Source: Myxococcus sp. CA023
GTDB taxonomy: Bacteria; Myxococcota; Myxococcia; Myxococcales; Myxococcaceae
Assembly (NCBI RefSeq): GCF_010998615.1
Contig: NZ_JAAEAH010000033.1
Coordinates: 25,279-89,278 of the forward strand
Length of the DNA stretch: 64,000 nt
Direction: 5' to 3'
Shown: piece after piece, positions 1 to 7,344 of the stretch
Numbering within the stretch: position 1 is the stretch's first letter
How the letters are laid out: each line of letters begins with the position of its first letter
Program-made: the position numbers and the translations under genes
Notes under the pieces: generated by a model
Database searches by the model: none
What the model saw: only the letters and a program-made list of their open reading frames with translations
What the model was told of the DNA's origin: nothing

Positions 1-507
1 ACCGGCTCCTTCATCAAGTGCCTGGGCTGCCCGGGGCTGCGCATCGGCTGGACGGTGGGCGACACGGCCATGCTGTCGCGGATGCAGAACGAGAAGAACT
101 ACACGACGCACACCGTGAATCCGGTGACGGAGTGGGTGGCGCGCGAGGTGCTGCGGGATTTGGAGAGTCCGGCGCTACGCCGCGCTCGGGAGGACTGGCT
201 GCGCAATCGCGCCACGCTCTCTGCCTTCCTGGCGCGCTCGCGCGGTGTCTATGGCGTCGCGCCCCAGGGCGGGCTCGTCACCTGCATCGGCCTGCGGGAG
301 GCTCGGGACGACGCCAGCGCGGAGGCGCTGCTCAAGGCGCTGTCGGACGCGGGGGTGTTCGTCCTGCCGTTGAGCGCCATGGAGGCGGGCTCGCCGGACG
401 GAACGCATCCGCTGGAGCGCGGGCACGGTTTCCGATTGGGGCTGGGCATCGCGCCGGAGCGCTTCTCCGAGGCACTGGACGCCATCGAGCGCGCCACCGC
501 GCGCTGA
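1..507 (+). CDS. PLP-dependent class I/II aminotransferase, C-terminal part
   Basis: The reading frame is open from the first base, so the gene starts outside the window and 168 residues remain. The fragment opens with a Ser-Phe-Ile-Lys segment followed by PGLRIGW, the usual context of the Schiff-base lysine (Lys6 here) and phosphate-binding arginine of fold-type I aminotransferases. The rest matches the small C-terminal domain, including a late Phe-Arg-Leu-Gly segment where the substrate carboxylate arginine normally lies. Substrate cannot be told from this part. It converges on the desaturase gene with only 9 bases between the stop codons. Whether it belongs to the NRPS locus is unknown. 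Confidence 0.85.
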   Translation, partial: TGSFIKCLGCPGLRIGWTVGDTAMLSRMQNEKNYTTHTVNPVTEWVAREVLRDLESPALRRAREDWLRNRATLSAFLARSRGVYGVAPQGGLVTCIGLREARDDASAEALLKALSDAGVFVLPLSAMEAGSPDGTHPLERGHGFRLGLGIAPERFSEALDAIERATAR

Positions 508-516
508 GCGCCTGCG

Positions 517-1494
517 CTACCGCGTCAGGGACGAGAAGGCATGCTCGCGCGCGGCATAGTCCGCGTCGCGCAGCAGCAGTTGATGCACGCGCCCCTGGAA
601 GGGCGTGGGCACCGCGGGGAAGAGGTGGTGCGTGAGGTGGTACTCGTCGTTGCGCGGGAAGACGAGCCGGTTGAGCCAGCCCCACGCGAAGACGTGATTG
701 CGGGAGCGGTGGAACTCGTCCGCGGAGGCGATGATGCCCGCGTGGTCCACCGCGTCCGACCAGTAGCGGATGACCTGGTAGGCGACGAAGTAGGGGATGA
801 CGTAGGCGCGCAGGAACACGTCCCACCCCACGACGAAGTGCGCCGCGGCGAGCAGGCCGCCGATGAAGCTCCAGCGCAGCAGCGTCACCCAGACCGGGTC
901 CTCGCGGTGGAACAACACCGGGCGGATGAAGGCGGGCAGGTGGATGAGCAGCAGGGGACGCAGCAGGTGTGACTTCACGAAAGGCCGGTCCGGGTCCGCG
1001 AAGCCGAAGCGGCGGCGCGGCTGGAAGTCCAAGTCCTTCTCCGCGTCACCCAGGTGGAGATGGTGGCTGAAGTGGTCCCTGCGGTACGGGTCCAGCGCCG
1101 TCAGGTCAATCACCGCCAGCAGGTGCCCCAGGTTCCGGTTGTGGCGCTTGCCGCGCACGAGCATGCCGTGGCACGCCTCATGGAGCATGTTGCCCACCGC
1201 GCGAAAGCGCGTCGCGATGAGGAAGGCCATCAGCGGGTACAAGAGCCAGGCGGCGCGTGGCGCGTGTGGCAGCAGCAGCTCGAAGGCCGCCGCGACGACC
1301 ACGGCCAGGCCCAGGTGCAGCGCCAGGTGGGCCAACGCTCCGGGCACGGAATGCGCGTGGTAGCCGAGCGCGGCGACCTCACGCGCGTATTCGGAGCGGA
1401 GCCTCGCGGCGACAGACGTCGGGCGCACGCCACGCACGGGCCGGGCGGCCGGGGACGGCAGGGCGTCGCTGTCCTCCTGCGGCGCGGCGCTCAC
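517..1494 (-). CDS. Fatty acid desaturase-type membrane di-iron protein
   Basis: The protein has 325 residues from a GTG start at 1494, chosen because an AAAGG stands about 7 bases upstream. A longer reading from 1560 exists but lacks a comparable site and adds a Pro/Arg-rich extension. Three histidine boxes define the family: HEACH (105-109), HFSHH (141-145) and HLTHH (286-290). Hydrophobic stretches between them (about 55-100 and 175-240) would span the inner membrane. Enzymes of this group insert double bonds or hydroxyls into acyl chains, or act on carotenoid-like lipids; the substrate is not evident. A 19-base tandem repeat lies just upstream and could be regulatory. It could supply a modified acyl group to the neighbouring NRPS, but no direct link is visible. 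Confidence 0.85.
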   Translation of the reverse strand: MSAAPQEDSDALPSPAARPVRGVRPTSVAARLRSEYAREVAALGYHAHSVPGALAHLALHLGLAVVVAAAFELLLPHAPRAAWLLYPLMAFLIATRFRAVGNMLHEACHGMLVRGKRHNRNLGHLLAVIDLTALDPYRRDHFSHHLHLGDAEKDLDFQPRRRFGFADPDRPFVKSHLLRPLLLIHLPAFIRPVLFHREDPVWVTLLRWSFIGGLLAAAHFVVGWDVFLRAYVIPYFVAYQVIRYWSDAVDHAGIIASADEFHRSRNHVFAWGWLNRLVFPRNDEYHLTHHLFPAVPTPFQGRVHQLLLRDADYAAREHAFSSLTR

Positions 1495-1573
1495 GGAAGA
1501 CCTTTCGGGGCGAGGGGGGCGGACGGGGTGAACGCTAACCGGGCACCATCCCCCGGGCAAGGCGAGGGGCTGG

Positions 1574-1611
1574 AGATGTATCGCGCTGTGTCAGATGTAT
1601 CGCGCTGTGTC
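1574..1611. repeat. Perfect tandem repeat of a 19-base unit upstream of the desaturase gene
   Basis: Two identical, directly abutting 19-base copies (1574-1592 and 1593-1611) contain the core TGTATCGCGCTGTGTC. On the minus strand this gives GATACA elements repeated at 19-base spacing, about 80-115 bases ahead of the desaturase start and overlapping the methyltransferase stop codon. Two-fold spaced repeats of this kind are often operators, but a simple replication-slippage duplication would look the same. Confidence 0.6.
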
Positions 1612-3133
1612 AGACAGAAGCCGGCCGGAGCGGTGGGGCCAGCGCGGTGGGCAGGGCCACGCCGTCTCGCGCGGCGAACACCAGTTCCTGGGTCGGCAGG
1701 GGGATGCAGACGGACGTGGTGAGGCCCACGTCCGCGAGCAGCTTCGCGTACTCGGACGCGGACAGCAGGTCACCCTCGTTCGTCATGAAGCGACGGAAGC
1801 CGAAGTAGAGGTGGTCCAGGGGGCCGTCGCGGCGCTCGTTGAGCACGTACTCGGCGATGACGAGGATGCCGTCCGGACGCAGTGCCCGGGCCACGCGCGC
1901 GAAGATGTCTGGGACGTCCTTCGGGCTCAGCACGTTGAGCACCTGGGGGAGGATGATGACGTCGAAGTCCGCGGCGCCGAAGTCCTGGGTGAAGAGGTTC
2001 CCTGGCCAGAAGCGCGCCCGGTCCGCGACCTCCAGCTTCGCGACGTTGCGGCGCACCTGCTCCAGCACGATGGCCTGGTCAAAGTACGTGACGTGTGTGG
2101 AGGACGACGTGCGCGCGAAGGCCGCGCCCCACACGCCCGAGCCGGTGCCGATGTCCAGCACCGCGGCGCCCTCCAGTGGACGCACGCCCGCGAGCGTGGC
2201 TGCGGCGCGGCGGCTGAGTTGGAAATGGGTGGCGAACACGGCGGTGATTTGCTGGGAGTTGTCCGCGTAGAAGCGCCCGCTCACCTCGGGGTCCTTCAGG
2301 TCGAGCACGTAGCGCTCGTGGCGCACCGTCTCGTCCAGGCGTCCGAGGGCCTCCCAGTACCGCGCGGACACGGACAGCGAGCGCACCAGGTAGGCCAGGG
2401 CCTTTCCTTCCAGCAGTGTCTTCGCATCAGGTGTCAGCGCCCACCCATCCTCCTGACGCCGCGTCATTCCCAGTACGGCCAGCGCTTCCAGCAGCACCCC
2501 GGGGGCACGCGTGGATGTGGACTCGCCCAGCGCCTGCTCCGTGCGGACGTCCTCGGCGAGCGCCGCCAACAACCCGCTCTGTCCCGCGGCCAGGAGAACC
2601 TGGGTACGCAGGCCGCTGCGGGTGAAGCGGTCGAAGAAGTCCTCGTGCGCGGGAGTGGCGAATGGCGTGGGCGCCACCAGTCGCTCGCGGAGGTGGCTGA
2701 GGACGTCCCAGCGCTGTCCCTCGAAGTCCACCGGCTCGCCGGACTTCACGGCGTCGGTCAGCAGCCCCATGGGGCCCCACCAGGGGAGCTCGGCTTGAAG
2801 CCGCTGGCGGAAGGCCGCGTCGCCCAGGAGGGTGGCGGTGTGGGGTGCGAGGCTGAAGCGGCGCGCGTCGTCCATGCGGACGAAGTCCAGGCACACCAGC
2901 AACTCCAGCAGTGAGCGGAGTCCTCGCGCGGAACAGCCGAGCCGCTCCGCCAGCGTCTCCACCGGCAGTGGTTCGCCACTGCCCTCCACGGTGAGTGAGT
3001 CGAAGAGTCCCACCCGGAGCGCTGTCTGGAAGAGGGCGGACTCGTTGGAGGCGTTGCGCGCCCAGAAGTGGAGTGACTGTGCGAGGGAGACGGGCTCGTG
3101 GGGGGCGGCCATGAGCCCGCAGCTTGTTCCCAC
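1610..3133 (-). CDS. SAM-dependent methyltransferase with two N-terminal winged-helix-like segments
   Basis: The protein has 507 residues. The glycine-rich SAM loop reads DIGTGSG (327-333) and is followed by an acidic residue after the next strand, as in O-methyltransferases of the plant/ActTcmN type. Two separate helical segments resemble the dimerisation winged helix of this family: one around 28-100, the other around 172-245. Typical members have one such domain and about 340-380 residues. The GTG start at 3133 follows GGAGG; an ATG at 3112 is the alternative. The gene is divergent from the A-KR-T gene with about 66 bases between them, so it may methylate the NRPS product. The target atom is not predictable. 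Confidence 0.75.
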   Translation of the reverse strand: MGTSCGLMAAPHEPVSLAQSLHFWARNASNESALFQTALRVGLFDSLTVEGSGEPLPVETLAERLGCSARGLRSLLELLVCLDFVRMDDARRFSLAPHTATLLGDAAFRQRLQAELPWWGPMGLLTDAVKSGEPVDFEGQRWDVLSHLRERLVAPTPFATPAHEDFFDRFTRSGLRTQVLLAAGQSGLLAALAEDVRTEQALGESTSTRAPGVLLEALAVLGMTRRQEDGWALTPDAKTLLEGKALAYLVRSLSVSARYWEALGRLDETVRHERYVLDLKDPEVSGRFYADNSQQITAVFATHFQLSRRAAATLAGVRPLEGAAVLDIGTGSGVWGAAFARTSSSTHVTYFDQAIVLEQVRRNVAKLEVADRARFWPGNLFTQDFGAADFDVIILPQVLNVLSPKDVPDIFARVARALRPDGILVIAEYVLNERRDGPLDHLYFGFRRFMTNEGDLLSASEYAKLLADVGLTTSVCIPLPTQELVFAARDGVALPTALAPPLRPASV

Positions 3134-3199
3134 CCGTCCTCCGGGTGCAACCCGGCTCCCTCTCGGCAGGGCCGGGAGTGGCTCTGATACGCTTGAGAC

Positions 3200-6100
3200 A
3201 TGGAATCACGCGCGTCGATGGTGCAACTCGTTGAGGAGTTCTTGCGTGCGGAAGCGCGCGTCCGTGAAGTCTGGGTGTCACCCGAAGTGGCCTGGGTGGT
3301 GCCTCGGCGCGCGGTGCGAGCGGCCGAACTGGACGCACTGCTTCACGAGCACCTGGGGCCGGATGTGCCCGCCGTGGCGCTGGTGGATGCGCTGCCCCGG
3401 CTCGATTCCGGCGACGTGGATGCGGCGGCGCTGCGCCAGGGCATGCCGCCCGTGCCCGCGAGGCTTCAGGCCCTGGAGGACGCGCTCCGGCAACAGGGCA
3501 TCGAGGCGGTGGCGCTCGTGGGGGCCCGGCGGGACGAGGAGGTCCACACGCCGCTGGACGCCTTGCTTCCCGCCGCACTGCGACTGAAGGCGGGTGGCGT
3601 GGCGCCCGTGTCTTCGGCCCCGGTTCCGGCGCGGATGGACGCGGGAGGCCGGCCTTCCGTCATCGATTCAGGGGCGCGTCGCAGGCCTGAAGGCGCGCCA
3701 CGGACGCTCGTCGAGCTGCTCCAGCAGGCCGTGGCGCACGCTCCCGGTCATGTCATCACCTTCATCGACGTACAGGGGCAGCGGGAGACGCTGACGTTCG
3801 CCGCGCTTTGGGACGAGGCGCTCCGGCTGTGGGGCGGTCTGCGGGCGCGGGGCGCGAAGGCGGGTGACAGGGTGATGCTCGCGATGGAGCGCCCGGGCGA
3901 CTTCGTGCGTGGCTTCTGGGCCTGCACGCTCGGCGGCGTGGTGCCGGTACCGCTGGCGCTGCCCGCGTCGCTGGAACGCTCGCAGCCTGGCGTCGCGCGG
4001 CTCATCTCGGTGTCGGAGCGGCTGGGGACACCGTGGCTGCTCACGGAGGCGAGGGCCACGGCGCCGCTGTCGGAGGCGGGGCTGCGCGCCCTGTCGCTGC
4101 AATCCCTGTCGGGCGCGGAGCCGGGGCTCCTCGCGGCCGTGGACCCGGAGGCGCCCGCCATCCTCTCCTTCACGTCTGGGAGCACCGGACGTCCCAAGGG
4201 CGTGGTGCTGAAGCACGCCAACCTGATGGCGATGGGCGAGGGGATGGTGGCCGGCGGTTGGTACCTGCCTGGGGACTTGGGCGTGAGCTGGATGCCCTTG
4301 GACCACGTGGCGGGGACGAGCTACCCCCACCTGCTCGCGCTGCGTACCCGCACGCCCCATGTGCTGGTGGCGCGCGACTACGTCCTGGCGGACGTGCTCC
4401 GCTGGCTGGATTTGCTCTCGGAGTTCGGTGGGACGATGAGCTGGGCCCCCAACTTCGCCTACGGCCTGGTGGCGGACCGGCTGGAGCGCGAGGAGCGTCG
4501 CGCGTGGCGGCTGGAGCAGGTGCGCGTGCTGGCCTGTGCTGGAGAGTCCGTGTTGCCCGCGACGCTTCGGCGCTTCTCCGAGCCCCTGCGCGGCAGCGGA
4601 CTGCGCGAGGATGCGATGTGCCCGGGCTGGGGCATGGCGGAGACGTCGTCCTACTTCTCGATGACGCGGGGCGTGCGGACCCATCCCGTGGAAGCGGCGA
4701 CGGAACTGGGACCGCCTCCGGTGGGCGCGGCCCTGCGTGTGGTGGACGACGCCGACGCGGTGGTTCCCGAAGGTCAGGTCGGCCACCTGCAGGCCCGGGG
4801 TGCGCAGGTGCTGTCCGGCTACCTGGATGACGCGGAACTCAACGCGCGCTCCTTCACAGCCGATGGTTGGTTTCGCACCGGGGACATGGCCGTGATTCAG
4901 GACGGACAGATGTCCATCGCGGGGCGCCAGAAGGAGGTCCTCATCCTCCACGGCAACAACGTCTACCCGCAGGACATCGAGGAGGTGGTGGAGTCGGTGC
5001 CTGGCGTGCTGCCGTCGTACACCGTGGCCTGCCCGACGCGGAGCGGTACGGCACAGACGGATGAACTGGCTGTCTGCTTCGTGCCTACGCCGGATGCGCC
5101 GCCGCTGGCGGAGTTGCTGCGGAGCATCCGGGAAAAGGTGGGCCGGGTGCTCGGCTTCCATGTCGCGCACCTGTTGCCCCTGGCGCGCCAGCAGGTGCCG
5201 CGCACGGAGCTGGGGAAGCGGGGCCGCACCGAAGTGCGGCGCCGTTTCGAGGCGGGTGAGCTGGGGGCCGAGTACCACCGCGCGCTGAGCGTCCTGGGCG
5301 GACCCGCCACGATGCCGCCGTGCCTGGCGGTGTCCCGGTGGGAGCCTCGGCCGCTGGCGTCCAGGTCCGGAGCACGCGGTGCAATGGTCGTCATCGCGGA
5401 CGAAGCCTTCGCCGAGGCATTGCGCGAACAGGCCGACGGCCGCGAGGTGGTGCGGGTGGCGCCGGAGGCGAGCGGTGAACTCGTTCGTGCCATGGAGGCC
5501 CTTGCGGAGCGCCGTGTGCCTTGTGGCGACGTGGTGGTGCTGCTGCCGGAGGCGCAGGAGACGCCTGCGGTCCGTGAGTCTTTGCTTCGCGGGGAGATGA
5601 CGGCTGCGGATGCGCGCTTCCAGGACGCTGCCTCCAGCGCGCCTGGCGGAGGCGTGTCCGGGGGCGTTGCAGCACCTGCCCAGGGCACGGCCTCGGACGG
5701 CGCGATGCAAGCGGCGGTGGCCTCTCGCATGGCGCCACTGCTTCATGCGCTCCAGTCCCTGTCCAAGCGAGACGAGGACGCTCCGGTCGTGCGCGTGCTC
5801 GCGGTGCTTCCGGAGTCGGGAGGGGACGACGCGGCTTCGCTGGCCGCCTTGCTGACGCCGGGCCTGCTCTGGACCGCCGTGGCGGAGGTTCCGGGGCTGG
5901 AAGCGCGGGTGGCATGGACGCCTCCGGACGCATCCGCCACTGCCCATGCTGTTGCCCGCGAACTCGCCTCCCAGGATGCCGCGCGCGAGGTGGCGTGGCG
6001 GGAAGGCACGCGGTGGGAGCGCGTCTTCACCCCATGGATGCCGCCACCGCTCGCGGCACCCCAGCGCCTCAAGCGGGAAGGGCTCTACCTGGTAACAGGC

Positions 6101-7249
6101 GCGCTCGGTGGCCTGGGACGTGAATGGGCACGTCAGCTGCGGCAGGGCCTGGACGCCCGGCTGCTGCTCGTGGGGCGGCGCCCTCATGGTCCCGAGGCAA
6201 GGGCGCTGGAGTCCGAGCTGGGCACCGCGAAGTATGTCTCCGTGGACGTCACGAACGAGGTCGCGCTTCGGAATGCCGTGCGCGACGCGGAGGCGCACTT
6301 CGGTCAGTCGCTCGACGGCGCCTTCCACTTCGCGGGCACGCTGACGCCCGTCGCGTTGGAGTACGAGACGCCGGAGACACTGGTACAAGGCGCCGCCGCA
6401 CATGCACTGGGCGCGAGGGCCATCGCGACAGTCTTGAAGGACAGGCCCCAAGCCGTCTGCGTCTTCGCGGCGTCGTTGATGGGAACGCTGGGTGCGGGCC
6501 GCCACGCGGCCTACTGCGCCGGCACGGCCTTCCTCGAACGGTTCGCCGAGCGGCTGACCGCACAGGGCCGCCACGCGGTGGCGGTATCGCTGAGCCAGGT
6601 GCGGGAGACGGGGCTCGCGCGCTCACTGGGGGCCGCGCCGCCGGGCTACCGGGTGCTGGAGCCATCCCAGGCCCTGGCCTCCGTGGCCTTGGCGGTGGAG
6701 CACGCGCCCGCGCACCTGCTGTCAGGCGTGGTGGGGGCGGCCTGGCCCTGGCGTCAGGCGGGATTGGGCGAGGGGCAGAGCCTGGACACGGCCCATGTCT
6801 TCCTGGTGCAGCGGCCGGGAGACGTCCCGCCCGTGGGACTCTCCGACGCGGTGCTTCATCCCCTGCCGGAATGGCCCCGCCGAGCGGGCGGCGCGGTGGA
6901 CCGTGATGCCCTGGCCGCCGACCTCTCCGGGGTGGGTGACGGAGCCGCCGCCGGGCCATTCGAGACGGTGGTGATGGACGCCTTCCACGAGGTCCTCGGA
7001 GCCCAGGGCGTGGGCGTCGGTTCTGACTTCTTCACGCTGGGCGGCAGCTCGCTCCAGGCCACCCGGGTGGTGGCGCGCATCAACGAGCGCACCGGCCTGC
7101 AACTGCGCGAGGTGGCCCTGTTCGAGCACCCCACGGCCACGGCGCTGGCGGAGCACGTGAGGCGCGTGGTGGACCTGACGCAGTTGGACATCTCGGTGCT
7201 CAGCGACGCGCAGGTGGACCTGCTCCTGCGCGTGTTGGAGCCCACGTGA
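3200..7249 (+). CDS. A-KR-T initiation protein: acyl/aryl-acid adenylation, ketoreductase and carrier domains
   Basis: The protein has 1349 residues. A FAAL-like adenylation domain covers about 160-690: the phosphate loop SGSTGRPKG lies near residue 325 and the PRTELGK motif near 668-674 carries the catalytic lysine. A ketoreductase follows: its NADPH loop TGALGGLG is near 965, with Ser (about 1092) and Tyr (about 1105) in the expected places. A carrier protein closes it, GGSS near 1282 being the phosphopantetheine site. A-KR-T proteins in other pathways load an alpha-keto acid and reduce it to an alpha-hydroxy acid on the carrier. Here that would prime the five-module synthetase, since no condensation domain is present. 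Residues about 20-80 look like a degenerate adenylation C-subdomain (see findings). The ribosome site ahead of the ATG is weak. Confidence 0.85.
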   Translation: MESRASMVQLVEEFLRAEARVREVWVSPEVAWVVPRRAVRAAELDALLHEHLGPDVPAVALVDALPRLDSGDVDAAALRQGMPPVPARLQALEDALRQQGIEAVALVGARRDEEVHTPLDALLPAALRLKAGGVAPVSSAPVPARMDAGGRPSVIDSGARRRPEGAPRTLVELLQQAVAHAPGHVITFIDVQGQRETLTFAALWDEALRLWGGLRARGAKAGDRVMLAMERPGDFVRGFWACTLGGVVPVPLALPASLERSQPGVARLISVSERLGTPWLLTEARATAPLSEAGLRALSLQSLSGAEPGLLAAVDPEAPAILSFTSGSTGRPKGVVLKHANLMAMGEGMVAGGWYLPGDLGVSWMPLDHVAGTSYPHLLALRTRTPHVLVARDYVLADVLRWLDLLSEFGGTMSWAPNFAYGLVADRLEREERRAWRLEQVRVLACAGESVLPATLRRFSEPLRGSGLREDAMCPGWGMAETSSYFSMTRGVRTHPVEAATELGPPPVGAALRVVDDADAVVPEGQVGHLQARGAQVLSGYLDDAELNARSFTADGWFRTGDMAVIQDGQMSIAGRQKEVLILHGNNVYPQDIEEVVESVPGVLPSYTVACPTRSGTAQTDELAVCFVPTPDAPPLAELLRSIREKVGRVLGFHVAHLLPLARQQVPRTELGKRGRTEVRRRFEAGELGAEYHRALSVLGGPATMPPCLAVSRWEPRPLASRSGARGAMVVIADEAFAEALREQADGREVVRVAPEASGELVRAMEALAERRVPCGDVVVLLPEAQETPAVRESLLRGEMTAADARFQDAASSAPGGGVSGGVAAPAQGTASDGAMQAAVASRMAPLLHALQSLSKRDEDAPVVRVLAVLPESGGDDAASLAALLTPGLLWTAVAEVPGLEARVAWTPPDASATAHAVARELASQDAAREVAWREGTRWERVFTPWMPPPLAAPQRLKREGLYLVTGALGGLGREWARQLRQGLDARLLLVGRRPHGPEARALESELGTAKYVSVDVTNEVALRNAVRDAEAHFGQSLDGAFHFAGTLTPVALEYETPETLVQGAAAHALGARAIATVLKDRPQAVCVFAASLMGTLGAGRHAAYCAGTAFLERFAERLTAQGRHAVAVSLSQVRETGLARSLGAAPPGYRVLEPSQALASVALAVEHAPAHLLSGVVGAAWPWRQAGLGEGQSLDTAHVFLVQRPGDVPPVGLSDAVLHPLPEWPRRAGGAVDRDALAADLSGVGDGAAAGPFETVVMDAFHEVLGAQGVGVGSDFFTLGGSSLQATRVVARINERTGLQLREVALFEHPTATALAEHVRRVVDLTQLDISVLSDAQVDLLLRVLEPT

Positions 7250-7296
7250 GCGAGAGGCGGTAGTCCCTCCGCCCCGTCCGTTGTAGCGTCCAACGA

Positions 7297-7319
7297 CCCG
7301 GGCACCTGTCTTGCCCGGG
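7297..7319. repeat. Perfect 8-base hairpin between the A-KR-T and permease genes
   Basis: CCCGGGCA (7297-7304) pairs with TGCCCGGG (7312-7319) across a 7-base loop. It lies in the 95-base gap before the permease start. There is no T-run after it, so it may be an attenuating or RNA-stabilising hairpin rather than a classic terminator. Confidence 0.45.
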
Positions 7320-7344
7320 CATGGCACCGGACCGAGGAGTCTGC

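Noticed and set aside
1595..2914. 439-codon plus-strand open frame opposite the methyltransferase
   Set aside because: It is a shadow of the methyltransferase gene; composition is His/Arg/Gly-rich with no domain, and the opposing frame has a clear SAM motif.
4963..5730. 255-codon minus-strand Ser/Arg/Thr-rich frame
   Set aside because: Typical third-frame antisense artefact of GC-rich DNA with no domain.
3668..6574. 968-codon minus-strand frame opposite the A-KR-T gene
   Set aside because: Shadow frame, Arg/His/Gln-rich, inside a gene with clear adenylation and ketoreductase motifs.
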